Part shown: positions 36,143 through 44,762 of the stretch, in pieces
How positions within the stretch are numbered: the stretch's first letter is position 1
Layout of the letters: the number at the start of each line of letters is the position of its first letter
Assembly (NCBI GenBank): GCA_019233755.1
Contig: JAFAMD010000045.1
Coordinates: 1-57,309, forward strand
Source of the DNA: Acidobacteriaceae bacterium
GTDB taxonomy: Bacteria > Acidobacteriota > Terriglobia > Bryobacterales > Bryobacteraceae
Direction: 5' to 3'
Length of the DNA stretch: 57,309 bases
The notes under the pieces: generated by a model
Seen by the model: the letters and a program-made list of their open reading frames with translations, nothing else
Database searches by the model: none
What the model was told of the DNA's origin: nothing
Made by a program: the position numbers and the translations under genes

Positions 36143-39100
36143 ATGAGGTATATCTTACAGAGCAGGGTTCGCACCAATCAGCGAATTCTTTCCGTGCTCT
36201 TGGTAGCTGCACTCGCGCTCCTCTACAGGCCCCTGTGTGGCCAGGAAGTAACTGCTGCTATTACGGGTGTTATTTCAGATCCTTCTGGGGCGGCTGTCCC
36301 CAATGCGAAAGTCACCGCGAAGGATCTCGACCGAGGCACTGTTTTTACCACGACTACCGGAAGCGACGGCGCTTACAATCTGACGCGTGTTCCCGTCGGG
36401 CGTTACGAGGTCCGCGTGGAAGCGTCCGGCTTTCAGGCGGCTGTTGTGCCCGAAACAACTCTGATCTTGAATCAGATCGCAAAGATTGACGTCTCGATGA
36501 CGGTCGGCAGCGTCAACCAGACGCTCGAAGTGACGGCCGCGGCGCCAGTCCTTCAAACCGAATCGACACAGCTTGGCACTGTTCTCGACGCGAGGACAAA
36601 TGCCCAGCTCCCGCTGGCGACTCGCAACTATGTCCAGTTAACGCTGCTCGCTCCGGGCACCGTCACCACGAATCCAAGTACGTTCACTGGTCCCCAAACA
36701 ACGTTCAATAGCGGCCGTCCGCTGGTCAATGGCAACCGCGAACAAACCGATAATTTCATTCTCGACGGAATGGATAACAATCAGGTCTCCGAGAATGCTG
36801 TCGGCTACACACCCAGCGTCGATGCGATTCAAGAGTTCAACATGATCACGCAGAATGCATCTGCTGACTTCGGTAACTTCATGGGTGGCATCATCAGTGT
36901 AAGCATCAAGGGAGGCACTAATCAGTTTCATGGCGACGCATTCGAGTTCTTCCGTAATAACGTGCTGAACGCCAACAACTGGGCTAATAACTGGAGCCAC
37001 CTTCCGCGCCCGCAATTAAGATGGAACGAGTTCGGCGGCACCTTCGGCGGCCCCATCAAGAAAGACAAGCTGTTTTTCTTTGGCGATTACCAGGGATCGC
37101 GTTACGATCAGCCGTCGACCAGCAGTGTCTTTACTGTTTTGACGCCTCAGGAACGTGCCGGCAATTACTCACAGCTCCTTACCCAGGCAAAGCCGATTCA
37201 GCTCGTCTACCCATTCACGAAAACTCCAATCCCCGGCAATAACCTTGCCGCCGCTGGCCTTGTCAGCCCACAGGCTGCTGCGATCGTCGCATCTTCGTTG
37301 TACCCGCAACCAACGAACAATGCTCTGGTAAACAATTCTTTCAACACCACCCACACCTCCACGAACCAGGATCAGGGTGATGTAAGGGTCGACTACACAA
37401 TAACGGACAAAGATCACTTGTTTGGCCGTTACTCGCAAGCTCATATCGTGAATCCCAGTACCAATAGCATCGCGCTGCTATACAACAGTGAGAACACATT
37501 TCCCAGTTATAACGGCGTACTGAATTACACCCACTCTTTCAGCCCTAGCTTTGTCAATGAACTTCGCAGCGGCGTCAACTACATTCCGGTCACCACCGGC
37601 CAGCTGAGCGGCACCGCATTTTCGGCTGCGAGTGTCGGCATCCCGGGCGTCCCCACCAATACGCTTCCGGGCTTTGTATTTACCGGCGGCAACCTGGCCG
37701 GCAATCCATCCGGGATCGCCTTTGGAAACCCTGAAGTATTCGAAGAATTCGCAGACACGGTCATCGAAGGCGAAGACACGGCCATCATCACCAAGGGTGT
37801 GCACACGATGCGTGCCGGTTTCCAGGTTTTCCGCGACCGCATTAATACCTTCTACTCAGGCAATGCCGGAATTGCCGGCCAGTTTGGTTTCAGCGGGCAA
37901 TACACCGGCGCAGCCGAGGCAGACTTCATGGCAGGCTTGCCGTATAACGTGCAGGGCGGAATTGCAGGTGGCACCTGGGGGCAGCGTTCTACCGTCTATG
38001 GAGCCTTCTTCCAGGATGACTGGCACGTGCGCAGGAACCTCACTCTTAACCTCGGTCTTCGCTGGGAGTTGCACACACCGTGGGTAGAAGTTCACAACCG
38101 GCAAGCCAATTTCAACGAAGTTACCGGCCAGATCGAACTTGCCGGGCAGAATGGCAACAGTCGGGCGCTCTATAACCAATACAACGGAATTACCAATTTC
38201 CAGCCGCGCATTGGAGTCGCTTTCACTCCCTATACCCATACGGTTGTTCGCGCCGCGTACACCGCCTCCAACTTCCTGGAAGGCACTGGCACGAATCTCC
38301 GCTTAACGCTGAATCCGCCCTTTGCTACCGAGCACAACATTAATTATCTGCCGACTCAAATGCCGTCTACATTGGCCCAAGGCTACACGGTTTTTGGGCA
38401 GAGTTCAGCGAGCAATATCAACTACACTGGCGTGTCTCTCCGCGTGTGGAGTCCGAATTTCCGGCCGGCAGTCTCCAATCAATGGAACTTTACCGTTCAG
38501 CAGGAGTTCGGAGCCTCGACAACGCTGCAGATCGGCTATGTGGGCCAGTCAAACCATCATCTTACACTGCCCATCTGGATGTCCCAGTTGTTTCTGCCGG
38601 CACCCGGCGCAACACCCATTCCCTACTACCTCGGGGCGAACCCAACCCTTCTCGGCGAGATCGGCAACGCGAAACTGACCGATACCAACGGCAATCAAAG
38701 CTATAACGCCTTACAAATCTCTCTGCAAAAGCGGCTCAGCGGCGGCCTCGAGTTCCAGGCGAACTATACGCTTTCGAAGTGTCTCACCGATGGGGTCGGA
38801 TACTACGGCGGCTACGGGCAGGCCGTGGGTAATTGGTATTACTGGCAGAACACGTATAACTCACGCCAGAATTATGGTCCTTGCTATTACGACGTGACAA
38901 ACGCCTTCAACGGCTTTATCACGTACGATATCCCGTACGGCCGCGGGCGCACTTATGGCAAGAACCTGAATAAGGTGGCGAATGCATTCATCGGTGATTG
39001 GCAGATCAATTGGATTCTTACGTTCCGCGGCGGCTTCCCGATAACAGTCGATTCGGGCGTCGACAACTCAACCACGCATAATCCCAACCAACTGGCTAAC

Positions 39101-39442
39101 TGTATCGCGCCAGGAACTGTCTACGGCACGCGGAACTCCCCGACGGGTGGTTATCAATGGTTCAATCCGGCTGCCTATACGCCGGAATCACACGGAAATT
39201 TTGGCACCTGCGGCGTCGGCACTATTCGGGGCCCCGGCATCAGCACGGTTGACCTCAGCTTGACGAAGACTTTCCCCATCACGGAACGCCAAAATCTCGA
39301 ATTCAGGGCTGAGGCAATCAACTTTACCAACACGGTTATTTTGAACGGGCCAAGCGAGTCGGCTACGTCGAGCACGCTAGGGCAGATCACGTCTTCCCAA
39401 GGTCAACGGAATATCCAATTCGCGCTCAAATACAGTTTTTGA
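36143..39442 (+). CDS. TonB-dependent receptor with carboxypeptidase-regulatory domain (Oar-like)
   Basis: A 1,099-residue outer-membrane transporter. The start is an ATG with AAGGAG 7 bases upstream; a signal peptide follows (hydrophobic residues about 12-30). Residues about 36-110 are a CarboxypepD_reg-like beta-sandwich (ITGVISDPSGAAVPNAKV, RVPVGRYEVRVEASGF). Then come a plug-like segment and a long barrel, ending in a terminal aromatic residue (FALKYSF) as the BAM signal. This Oar-type design is a hallmark of Acidobacteriota, where dozens of copies per genome are typical; they are thought to import plant polymers, but the ligand is unknown. Codon use looks more AT-rich than in neighbours. 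Confidence 0.92.
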   Translation: MRYILQSRVRTNQRILSVLLVAALALLYRPLCGQEVTAAITGVISDPSGAAVPNAKVTAKDLDRGTVFTTTTGSDGAYNLTRVPVGRYEVRVEASGFQAAVVPETTLILNQIAKIDVSMTVGSVNQTLEVTAAAPVLQTESTQLGTVLDARTNAQLPLATRNYVQLTLLAPGTVTTNPSTFTGPQTTFNSGRPLVNGNREQTDNFILDGMDNNQVSENAVGYTPSVDAIQEFNMITQNASADFGNFMGGIISVSIKGGTNQFHGDAFEFFRNNVLNANNWANNWSHLPRPQLRWNEFGGTFGGPIKKDKLFFFGDYQGSRYDQPSTSSVFTVLTPQERAGNYSQLLTQAKPIQLVYPFTKTPIPGNNLAAAGLVSPQAAAIVASSLYPQPTNNALVNNSFNTTHTSTNQDQGDVRVDYTITDKDHLFGRYSQAHIVNPSTNSIALLYNSENTFPSYNGVLNYTHSFSPSFVNELRSGVNYIPVTTGQLSGTAFSAASVGIPGVPTNTLPGFVFTGGNLAGNPSGIAFGNPEVFEEFADTVIEGEDTAIITKGVHTMRAGFQVFRDRINTFYSGNAGIAGQFGFSGQYTGAAEADFMAGLPYNVQGGIAGGTWGQRSTVYGAFFQDDWHVRRNLTLNLGLRWELHTPWVEVHNRQANFNEVTGQIELAGQNGNSRALYNQYNGITNFQPRIGVAFTPYTHTVVRAAYTASNFLEGTGTNLRLTLNPPFATEHNINYLPTQMPSTLAQGYTVFGQSSASNINYTGVSLRVWSPNFRPAVSNQWNFTVQQEFGASTTLQIGYVGQSNHHLTLPIWMSQLFLPAPGATPIPYYLGANPTLLGEIGNAKLTDTNGNQSYNALQISLQKRLSGGLEFQANYTLSKCLTDGVGYYGGYGQAVGNWYYWQNTYNSRQNYGPCYYDVTNAFNGFITYDIPYGRGRTYGKNLNKVANAFIGDWQINWILTFRGGFPITVDSGVDNSTTHNPNQLANCIAPGTVYGTRNSPTGGYQWFNPAAYTPESHGNFGTCGVGTIRGPGISTVDLSLTKTFPITERQNLEFRAEAINFTNTVILNGPSESATSSTLGQITSSQGQRNIQFALKYSF

Positions 39443-39457
39443 CTCGGCTTCGCAGAA

Positions 39458-39487
39458 AAAGGGCTGCTTCTTCCGAAGCAGCCCTTT
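39458..39487. terminator. intrinsic terminator, perfect 13-bp stem
   Basis: AAAGGGCTGCTTC pairs with GAAGCAGCCCTTT around a TTCC loop, 15 bases after the receptor stop, with A- and T-rich flanks. Because the next gene is convergent, it may serve both directions. Confidence 0.85.
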
Positions 39488-39517
39488 CAATTTGAAATCA
39501 GCAATTGCCGCGCACAA

Positions 39518-39829
39518 CTACCCACCCCGCGGACTGAACAGCGCCTTCAACTGTTTCACCGCCTCAACAATCGCCACATAGATATTCAAGAACCCCAACC
39601 CGCTGATAAAACCGCGGAAGTAGGGACTCATCCATATCACGGCGAAGCGCGGCGAGTGTACCGGCACCCAGCTCATCTCCCACGTCCGGAGCCAGGGGAA
39701 AACGACAAGAAACAATCCGAGCTCGAACGCGAAAATCACCAGACAGAATCCGAGCACACGCCGGTGCCAGCGCAGAAAACGGCTCTGTTTCACCGGCGGT
39801 GGCGCCGATTGCATGGGCGTCTGGCTCAT
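39518..39829 (-). CDS. small two-span membrane protein linked to rnhB
   Basis: About 103 residues from the ATG that overlaps the rnhB stop (ATGA); a longer start eight residues upstream is possible but less likely. Hydrophobic segments at roughly residues 26-46 (VLGFCLVIFAFELGLFLVVF) and 70-88 suggest two membrane helices. I do not recognise the family. The 4-base overlap implies translational coupling to ribonuclease HII at the end of the translation operon, a position not usual for this operon. Confidence 0.65.
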   Translation of the reverse strand: MSQTPMQSAPPPVKQSRFLRWHRRVLGFCLVIFAFELGLFLVVFPWLRTWEMSWVPVHSPRFAVIWMSPYFRGFISGLGFLNIYVAIVEAVKQLKALFSPRGG

Positions 39830-40608
39830 ATTGCCAACCCATTCTGCGCGCATTCTTCAGCTTCAGCCTCATCGCTGCTGCCGAACAGGCTCTCCTGCGC
39901 GGGGCCTTCAGTGATGTATCCGCTCCAGTGGACGTTACTGCTCGCCAGGCGCACCGGTTCAAAGCTGAAGCGGTGCATCAGCGTGGGTCCGTACTGCCGC
40001 AGCGCGCGCCGGTGGTCCGGGGTCGCATACCCTTTATTCGCAGCCAGGTTGTATTGAGGAAAAACTTCATGCCAGCGTGCCAGAACTGTATCGCGATGCA
40101 CCTTCGCGAGAATCGACGCTGCAGCAATCGCACGGCAGCGGGCATCGCCGTCAATCAGCGGTAGTTGCTCGATGGGCAGGTCCAGTCTGAGGGCGTCAAT
40201 CAATAGATAGTCCGGCTGAACAGTCAAGGCTTCGACTGCGCGGCGCATCGCAAGACGCGATGCCTGGTAAATGTTGATCTGGTCTATCTCGAAAACGTCC
40301 GCGCCGCCCACTGCCCACGAGATACAGCGCGCCTTGATCTCTTCGGCCAATGCCTCGCGTTCTTCCTGCACAATGGTCTTGCTGTCGCGCAGACCGCGAA
40401 TAGGCCGGGCCGGATCCGTCACAACCGCCGCTGCAAACACCGGGCCGAACAGGCACCCGCGGCCGACCTCGTCTATACCCGCAATGCGCGAAAATCCGCG
40501 CTCGCGCGCCTCTCGTTCGAATGTGCTTACACAGCGGATACACCTCCGCTGGCCGCCGTCAACCGAAGGCTTGCGGCGCCGGGAATCAACCCTTGCGGTT
40601 GCCTCCAC
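39826..40608 (-). CDS. rnhB: ribonuclease HII
   Basis: A 260-residue type 2 RNase H that cuts RNA in RNA-DNA hybrids, removing ribonucleotides and primers. The catalytic acids are D46 and E47 in GIDEVGRG and the Asp in YLLIDALRLD, with the usual C-terminal helices to about residue 225. The C-terminus is extended by an acidic tail. The first 30 residues (Arg-rich with CIRCV) are longer than usual, so a downstream start is possible. It is the seventh gene of ffh-rpsP-khpA-rimM-trmD-rplS-rnhB. Confidence 0.93.
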   Translation of the reverse strand: MEATARVDSRRRKPSVDGGQRRCIRCVSTFEREARERGFSRIAGIDEVGRGCLFGPVFAAAVVTDPARPIRGLRDSKTIVQEEREALAEEIKARCISWAVGGADVFEIDQINIYQASRLAMRRAVEALTVQPDYLLIDALRLDLPIEQLPLIDGDARCRAIAAASILAKVHRDTVLARWHEVFPQYNLAANKGYATPDHRRALRQYGPTLMHRFSFEPVRLASSNVHWSGYITEGPAQESLFGSSDEAEAEECAQNGLAI

Positions 40609-40625
40609 AATGGCTCGGGGGCGCG

Positions 40626-40976
40626 CTATTCGCGCTCGCGCAGACGGGCAGCCTTGCCTTTGAGGTTCCGGAGATAGTAGAGCTTTGCGCGCCTTACGCG
40701 GCCGGTACGAACCAGGTCAATGTGATCGATGACCGGAGCATGTACCGGAAAGATACGCTCTACGCCCTGGCCGAAGCTCACCTTGCGAACCGTGATCGTC
40801 TCACCCATTCCGGTGTTCTTCCGGGCGATTACCGTGCCCTCGAACGCTTGCAAACGCTCTTTATCGCCTTCCCGGATCTTGACGTGCACGCGAATGGTGT
40901 CGCCCGGGCGAAATTCCGGATGCGGCGTCTGCCGGCCGTGCTTGCTGATGAACTTCGAAACTAGTGCGTTTTGCAT
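40626..40976 (-). CDS. rplS: 50S ribosomal protein L19
   Basis: A 116-residue ribosomal protein at the 30S/50S interface. [20 protein letters not shown], the FEGTVIARK segment and [14 protein letters not shown] are characteristic of L19, with a basic C-terminus ([18 protein letters not shown]). It starts right after trmD in the operon with a one-base gap, so it is translated from the same message. Confidence 0.97.
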   Translation of the reverse strand: MQNALVSKFISKHGRQTPHPEFRPGDTIRVHVKIREGDKERLQAFEGTVIARKNTGMGETITVRKVSFGQGVERIFPVHAPVIDHIDLVRTGRVRRAKLYYLRNLKGKAARLRERE

Positions 40977-40977
40977 G

Positions 40978-41685
40978 TTAGCTCTGCTTTCTCTCTCGGC
41001 TGGCGATTAAGTCGGGCCGCAGCCGTTCTGTTTTTTCGCGCGACGCAGCCCTGCGCCAGCGCTTGATCTCCTCATGGTTCCCGCCCAACAGCACTTCAGG
41101 CACCTTCCAGCCGCGGAATTCCGCCGGCCTGGTGTACTGCGGACAGTCCAATAAACCTTCGCTCTCCTCGCTGAAACTTTCGTTCCGCGAGGAATCTTCA
41201 TTGCCGAGCACGCCCGGAATCAACCGCGCCACCGAATCCACCAGGACCGCAGCCGCCAGTTCTCCTCCGCTCAGCACAAAATCACCGATCGACACCTCAT
41301 CGTCCGCAAGGTGTTCGGCTACCCGCTCGTCCACTCCCTCATAACGGCCGCAAATCAGCACCAGATCGTCCAGCGCCGCATATTCCCGCGCCAGCCGCTG
41401 CGTGAACGGCCTTCCCTGCGCCGAAAGCAGAACCACTTTCTGCCTTTGCGTTCGGGCCGGCAGTACTGCTTCCACTGCTTCAAACACCGGCTGAGGCTTC
41501 AGCAACATACCTTCGCCCCCGCCGAAAGGCCGGTCGTCTACAGTTCGATGACGGTCGCATGTCCAGTTTCTCAAATCGTGGACATGAATTGCCAATAAAC
41601 CCGCCGACTCTGCCCGGCTCACCACCCCATGTTCGAACGGCCCGGAGAAAAACTCCGGGAAAATCGTGATGATGTGAAAACGCAA
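40978..41685 (-). CDS. trmD: tRNA (guanine-N1)-methyltransferase
   Basis: A SPOUT methyltransferase of about 235 residues that methylates G37 of tRNA to prevent frameshifting. The trefoil-knot SAM-binding loop is [18 protein letters not shown] and the substrate loop includes [14 protein letters not shown]. The start is TTG ([13 protein letters not shown]) with an AGGG site 9 bases upstream; a long in-frame extension of 91 residues exists but would overlap rimM and lacks conserved residues. The TTG is 8 bases after the rimM stop. Confidence 0.92.
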   Translation of the reverse strand: MRFHIITIFPEFFSGPFEHGVVSRAESAGLLAIHVHDLRNWTCDRHRTVDDRPFGGGEGMLLKPQPVFEAVEAVLPARTQRQKVVLLSAQGRPFTQRLAREYAALDDLVLICGRYEGVDERVAEHLADDEVSIGDFVLSGGELAAAVLVDSVARLIPGVLGNEDSSRNESFSEESEGLLDCPQYTRPAEFRGWKVPEVLLGGNHEEIKRWRRAASREKTERLRPDLIASRERKQS

Positions 41686-41693
41686 TCGCCGCC

Positions 41694-42245
41694 CTACAAT
41701 TCCAATAAACCTTCGGGCACATCGATCCGGATCAAGCGCGCTGCCAGATCCACCTGGCACATCGAAGCCACAAACGGAATAAGCACTTCCCGTCCGCCGC
41801 TCAAAACTTCCATCAAAGGAGGCCCGCCATACTGCTGCCAGCCGGCGACCGTACCGATGCAATCGCCTGTTGCTTTGTCCACCACCTGACAGTCGATGAG
41901 ATCCGACTGGAAGAAATCCCCCTCGGGTAGTACTCCGCGCTCGGCCGCGGGCACCCACAAGTCGGCCCCGCGAAAGCGGTCCGCCGCATCAATCGAATCG
42001 ACGCCGGAAAACTTTAGCACCCAGTCGCCTTTGTGCTGCCACGCCTCGACGATCTCAACCGCCACGTCTGACCCGTCGCGCAAGCGCGCTCGCGCGTGGC
42101 TCAGGGTTTCAAGCCGCCCCGGAACATCGGTCTCAGATCGTACAAGCAGCTCGCCCCGGTTGCCGCGAGGGCGCAGAATTTCTGCCACAACGGCCCTCTC
42201 ACGATCCATGGCGGGAACAGCACCGGCCGCGTAAGGTCTACTCAA
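41694..42245 (-). CDS. rimM: ribosome maturation factor RimM
   Basis: A RimM protein of 183 residues from a TTG that overlaps the khpA stop, or about 171 residues from an ATG 36 bases later. It assists 16S rRNA processing in 30S assembly. The N-terminal RimM barrel ([22 protein letters not shown]) and the C-terminal PRC-barrel ([16 protein letters not shown], then [20 protein letters not shown]) are present. In the translation operon between khpA and trmD. Confidence 0.9.
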   Translation of the reverse strand: MSRPYAAGAVPAMDRERAVVAEILRPRGNRGELLVRSETDVPGRLETLSHARARLRDGSDVAVEIVEAWQHKGDWVLKFSGVDSIDAADRFRGADLWVPAAERGVLPEGDFFQSDLIDCQVVDKATGDCIGTVAGWQQYGGPPLMEVLSGGREVLIPFVASMCQVDLAARLIRIDVPEGLLEL

Positions 42246-42486
42246 GAATCTCGAGCGAAAAGCGCCGGTTCAGTTTCGTACCGACAGCACCGAGAAGCGT
42301 TCGAATCGAACGCGCAGTACGGCCCTGCTTTCCGATTACTTTTCCCAGATCGCCCTCTGCTACCCGAAGCTCGAAAACAGTGGCGTGCTCACCGGCGATC
42401 TCGTTCACGACCACCCCGCCAGGCGCATCCACCAATGCCTTGGCGATCTCTTCTACCAGCGTCTTGACGCCGTTGCTGTCGTTCAT
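42238..42486 (-). CDS. khpA: KH-domain RNA-binding protein KhpA
   Basis: An 82-residue single KH-domain protein with the GxxG loop GKQG in [19 protein letters not shown]. KhpA (YlqC) binds RNA, usually with KhpB, and in many bacteria lies between rpsP and rimM as here. It overlaps the possible rimM TTG start by 8 bases. Confidence 0.92.
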   Translation of the reverse strand: MNDSNGVKTLVEEIAKALVDAPGGVVVNEIAGEHATVFELRVAEGDLGKVIGKQGRTARSIRTLLGAVGTKLNRRFSLEILE

Positions 42487-42537
42487 TTTGCCCTACCAAT
42501 GCCCGCCGTCGATGGCGAACAAAAAGCCGCTTGGCCG

Positions 42538-42792
42538 CTAGGCGGTTGCTGGCGCTTCCGCCGGAACCGACTTCAACAGCCGGGCAACCGTATCAGAGGG
42601 CTGCGCACCTTGCTTGAGCCAATAATCCACTCGCTCCCGGTTCAGGTGCACCTGAGCCGGCTGCGCCACGGGATTGTAGTGACCGACCACCTCCACCGAG
42701 CGACTGTTGCGAGCGCGTTCCTTGTCAATAACAACCACCCGATAGGTGGGTTTCTTCTTGGCGCCGAATCGCGCCAGGCGTATTGCTAACAT
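42538..42792 (-). CDS. rpsP: 30S ribosomal protein S16
   Basis: An 84-residue S16 with the conserved N-terminus MLAIRLARFGAKKKPTYRVVV and VVGHYNPVAQP. It binds 16S rRNA in early 30S assembly. The ATG has an AAAAGG site about 7 bases upstream. Second gene of the ffh-to-rnhB operon. Confidence 0.97.
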   Translation of the reverse strand: MLAIRLARFGAKKKPTYRVVVIDKERARNSRSVEVVGHYNPVAQPAQVHLNRERVDYWLKQGAQPSDTVARLLKSVPAEAPATA

Positions 42793-42890
42793 CGTAACCT
42801 TTTCTTTTCTATATTGTTACAAACTTCTGGCGACATCTCGCCAGCGGGAAATAAGGACTGCCGCCGGCTTCCGCGGCTTCAGCCGCGTCG

Positions 42891-44258
42891 CTAGAACCCT
42901 GGCAGACCGGGCAGCTTCATCTTCGCCAGCTTCTTTCCCAGGAAACCCGCCTGCGACGTGAAGCTCTTCATCATTTTACGCGCTTGCGAGTACTGTTTCA
43001 GAAGATTGTTCACGTCCTGCACCGTTGTCCCGCTGCCTTTGGCGATCCTCCGCCGCCGCGCGCCGTTAATAATCATATGATTCCGGCGCTCCTGCGGCGT
43101 CATGGAATCGATAATGGCGACGGTCTTATTGATTTCCTTTTGCGTGTCCTGCTCGTTCAGCTTGACATCCTTCAGCTCTTTCAGCGGGCCGACTTTCGGC
43201 ATCATTTCAAGCAAGCCGCCCAGCGACCCCAGTTTCCGTACCGTCTTGATCTGATCGCGGAAGTCTTCCAGCGTGAAATCATCGCCGAGCAGCTTCTCCT
43301 GCATCTTCTCGGCAGTCTTCTGGTCAATGCCTTCCTGAACCTTGTCAATGAGCGAAAGGACATCGCCCATCCCCAATATCCGGGATGCAACGCGATCCGG
43401 GTAAAACGACTCCAAAGCATCTGTTTTTTCGCCGACACCCACGAACTTGAGTGGTTGGCCGGTGATCGACCGGATCGAAAGCGCCGCGCCGCCTCGCGCG
43501 TCGCCGTCCATTTTGGTGAGGATTACGCCCGTGATGCCAAGCCGCTTGTGAAACTCGTCCGCCGACCGAACCGCATCCTGGCCTGTCATGGCATCCGCCA
43601 CGAACAGGATTTCTGTCGGAGCCAGGGCGTCCTTCAGTTCGTGCAGCTCCTGCATGAGCTGCTCATCTATATGCTGGCGCCCGGCGGTATCCACTAGAAG
43701 GACGTCGCGGCCGGTCTGCATGGCTTCGCGCCGTGCCGATCGGGCCAGCTCGAGCGGTTTCGTTTCCTCGGCAGTTCCCTCGTAGATAGGAGTGTTGACG
43801 TTCTTGCCCAGAATGCTGAGCTGGTGCCTTGCCGCAGGCCGGTACACGTCCACCGATACCAACTGCGGCTTGTTTCCCTCTTTCGCGAGGAATCGGGCCA
43901 GCTTCGCCGTGCTGGTTGTTTTTCCCGACCCTTGCAGACCCACAATCAGGATCACGGTGGGAGGCTCGTTCGCAAATCGCAGCCGCGATTGATGGCTGCC
44001 GAGCATCTTCGTCAGCTCGTCTCGAACAATTTTGATCACCTGCTGCGTCGGAGAGAGCGCCGTGAGAACGTCTTCCCCCATCGCCTTCTCTTTAACCTGC
44101 TCGATGAACTGCTTGACGACCTTGAAATGTACGTCAGCCTCGAGAAGGGCCACACGGATCTCCCGTAGCGCCTCTTCCATATTGGCGGCCGTCAATTTGC
44201 CTTCGCCGCGCAGGTTCTTGAACACCCGCTGCAACTTGTCGGATAGATTGTCGAACAT
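42891..44258 (-). CDS. ffh: signal recognition particle protein
   Basis: A 455-residue Ffh with N domain (residues 1-90), G domain (GLQGSGKTTSTAK at 107-119, DTAGRQHID, TKMDGDARGG) and a C-terminal M domain rich in Met and Gly (from about 330, with MEMMPKVG-type helices). It targets ribosome-bound signal sequences to FtsY. First gene of the translation operon; about 500 bases upstream are non-coding and must hold the promoter. Length is normal. Confidence 0.97.
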   Translation of the reverse strand: MFDNLSDKLQRVFKNLRGEGKLTAANMEEALREIRVALLEADVHFKVVKQFIEQVKEKAMGEDVLTALSPTQQVIKIVRDELTKMLGSHQSRLRFANEPPTVILIVGLQGSGKTTSTAKLARFLAKEGNKPQLVSVDVYRPAARHQLSILGKNVNTPIYEGTAEETKPLELARSARREAMQTGRDVLLVDTAGRQHIDEQLMQELHELKDALAPTEILFVADAMTGQDAVRSADEFHKRLGITGVILTKMDGDARGGAALSIRSITGQPLKFVGVGEKTDALESFYPDRVASRILGMGDVLSLIDKVQEGIDQKTAEKMQEKLLGDDFTLEDFRDQIKTVRKLGSLGGLLEMMPKVGPLKELKDVKLNEQDTQKEINKTVAIIDSMTPQERRNHMIINGARRRRIAKGSGTTVQDVNNLLKQYSQARKMMKSFTSQAGFLGKKLAKMKLPGLPGF

Positions 44259-44527
44259 TTAAGGACTTGGGTGAGCCGTGAAGGGGTGGAAACGCACTTC
44301 TACCCGTACAGGGAACAACTCGCTATCTACCGAGTATAGCGGATGTCCGGCGTTCGTGTCCCGGTACTGCCTCGTCCCCTTCTGAAAACCCCGTGCCGAA
44401 GCCGGACCCGCAGTGGGACAGTCGACGCTCACCCGTGCCGGTGACACGCTGAACATTTTTCCTAAGTGACCTTCCATCAGCAGGTTACAAATCTCAACAC
44501 TCGCCGCTCAGCCCAGCGCTGAAAGTA
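44259..44527. other. intergenic region upstream of ffh and the CHAT operon
   Basis: About 270 bases between divergent units without a supported gene. It must hold the ffh promoter and probably the start of the CHAT-operon leader. No strong promoter match was seen. Confidence 0.35.
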
Positions 44528-44543
44528 CCTTCGTGTGCGAAGG
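44528..44543 (+). promoter_or_regulatory. hairpin overlapping a strong ribosome-binding site
   Basis: CCTTCG pairs perfectly with CGAAGG around a TGTG loop. The right arm contains most of an AAGGAGG ribosome site (44540-44546) placed 7 bases before the micro-ORF start. When folded, the stem would hide the site, a simple thermosensor-like or RBS-occlusion layout. Shown by sequence only. Confidence 0.5.
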
Positions 44544-44553
44544 AGGACACCGC

Positions 44554-44616
44554 ATGATGCCACCAATCATCTTTGATCCCTGCATTGGCACGATTTCAGT
44601 ACTGGCCGGGGACTAG
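44554..44616 (+). CDS. micro-ORF with strong ribosome site in the CHAT leader
   Basis: A 20-residue ORF beginning MMPPIIFDPCIGTISVLAG, with an exceptionally good AAGGAGG 7 bases before the start. It lies 146 bases before the CHAT protease and could be a regulatory leader peptide or a small protein. Not seen in any family I know. Several short inverted repeats (CCACCAAGGTGG, GCCGCTTGTCAAGCGGC) lie between it and the CHAT start. Confidence 0.35.
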   Translation: MMPPIIFDPCIGTISVLAGD

Positions 44617-44762
44617 TACTAAAGCGTTGACCCATTTACTCCGAAGCATTGTAAATCCTGCCACCAAGGTGGTAGATTACCTCCCAAATACAGTTCTAAG
44701 TAGGTACTCTGCCACCTACAAGGTGGGTCGGATGGCCGCTTGTCAAGCGGCTACTTCCGGCT

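Noticed and set aside
41686..41958. 91-codon N-terminal extension of trmD
   Set aside because: Overlaps rimM and lacks conserved residues; the TTG before [13 protein letters not shown] matches TrmD starts.
44259..44477. 72-codon frame ending just before ffh
   Set aside because: No motif, and its position suggests it is the ffh leader.
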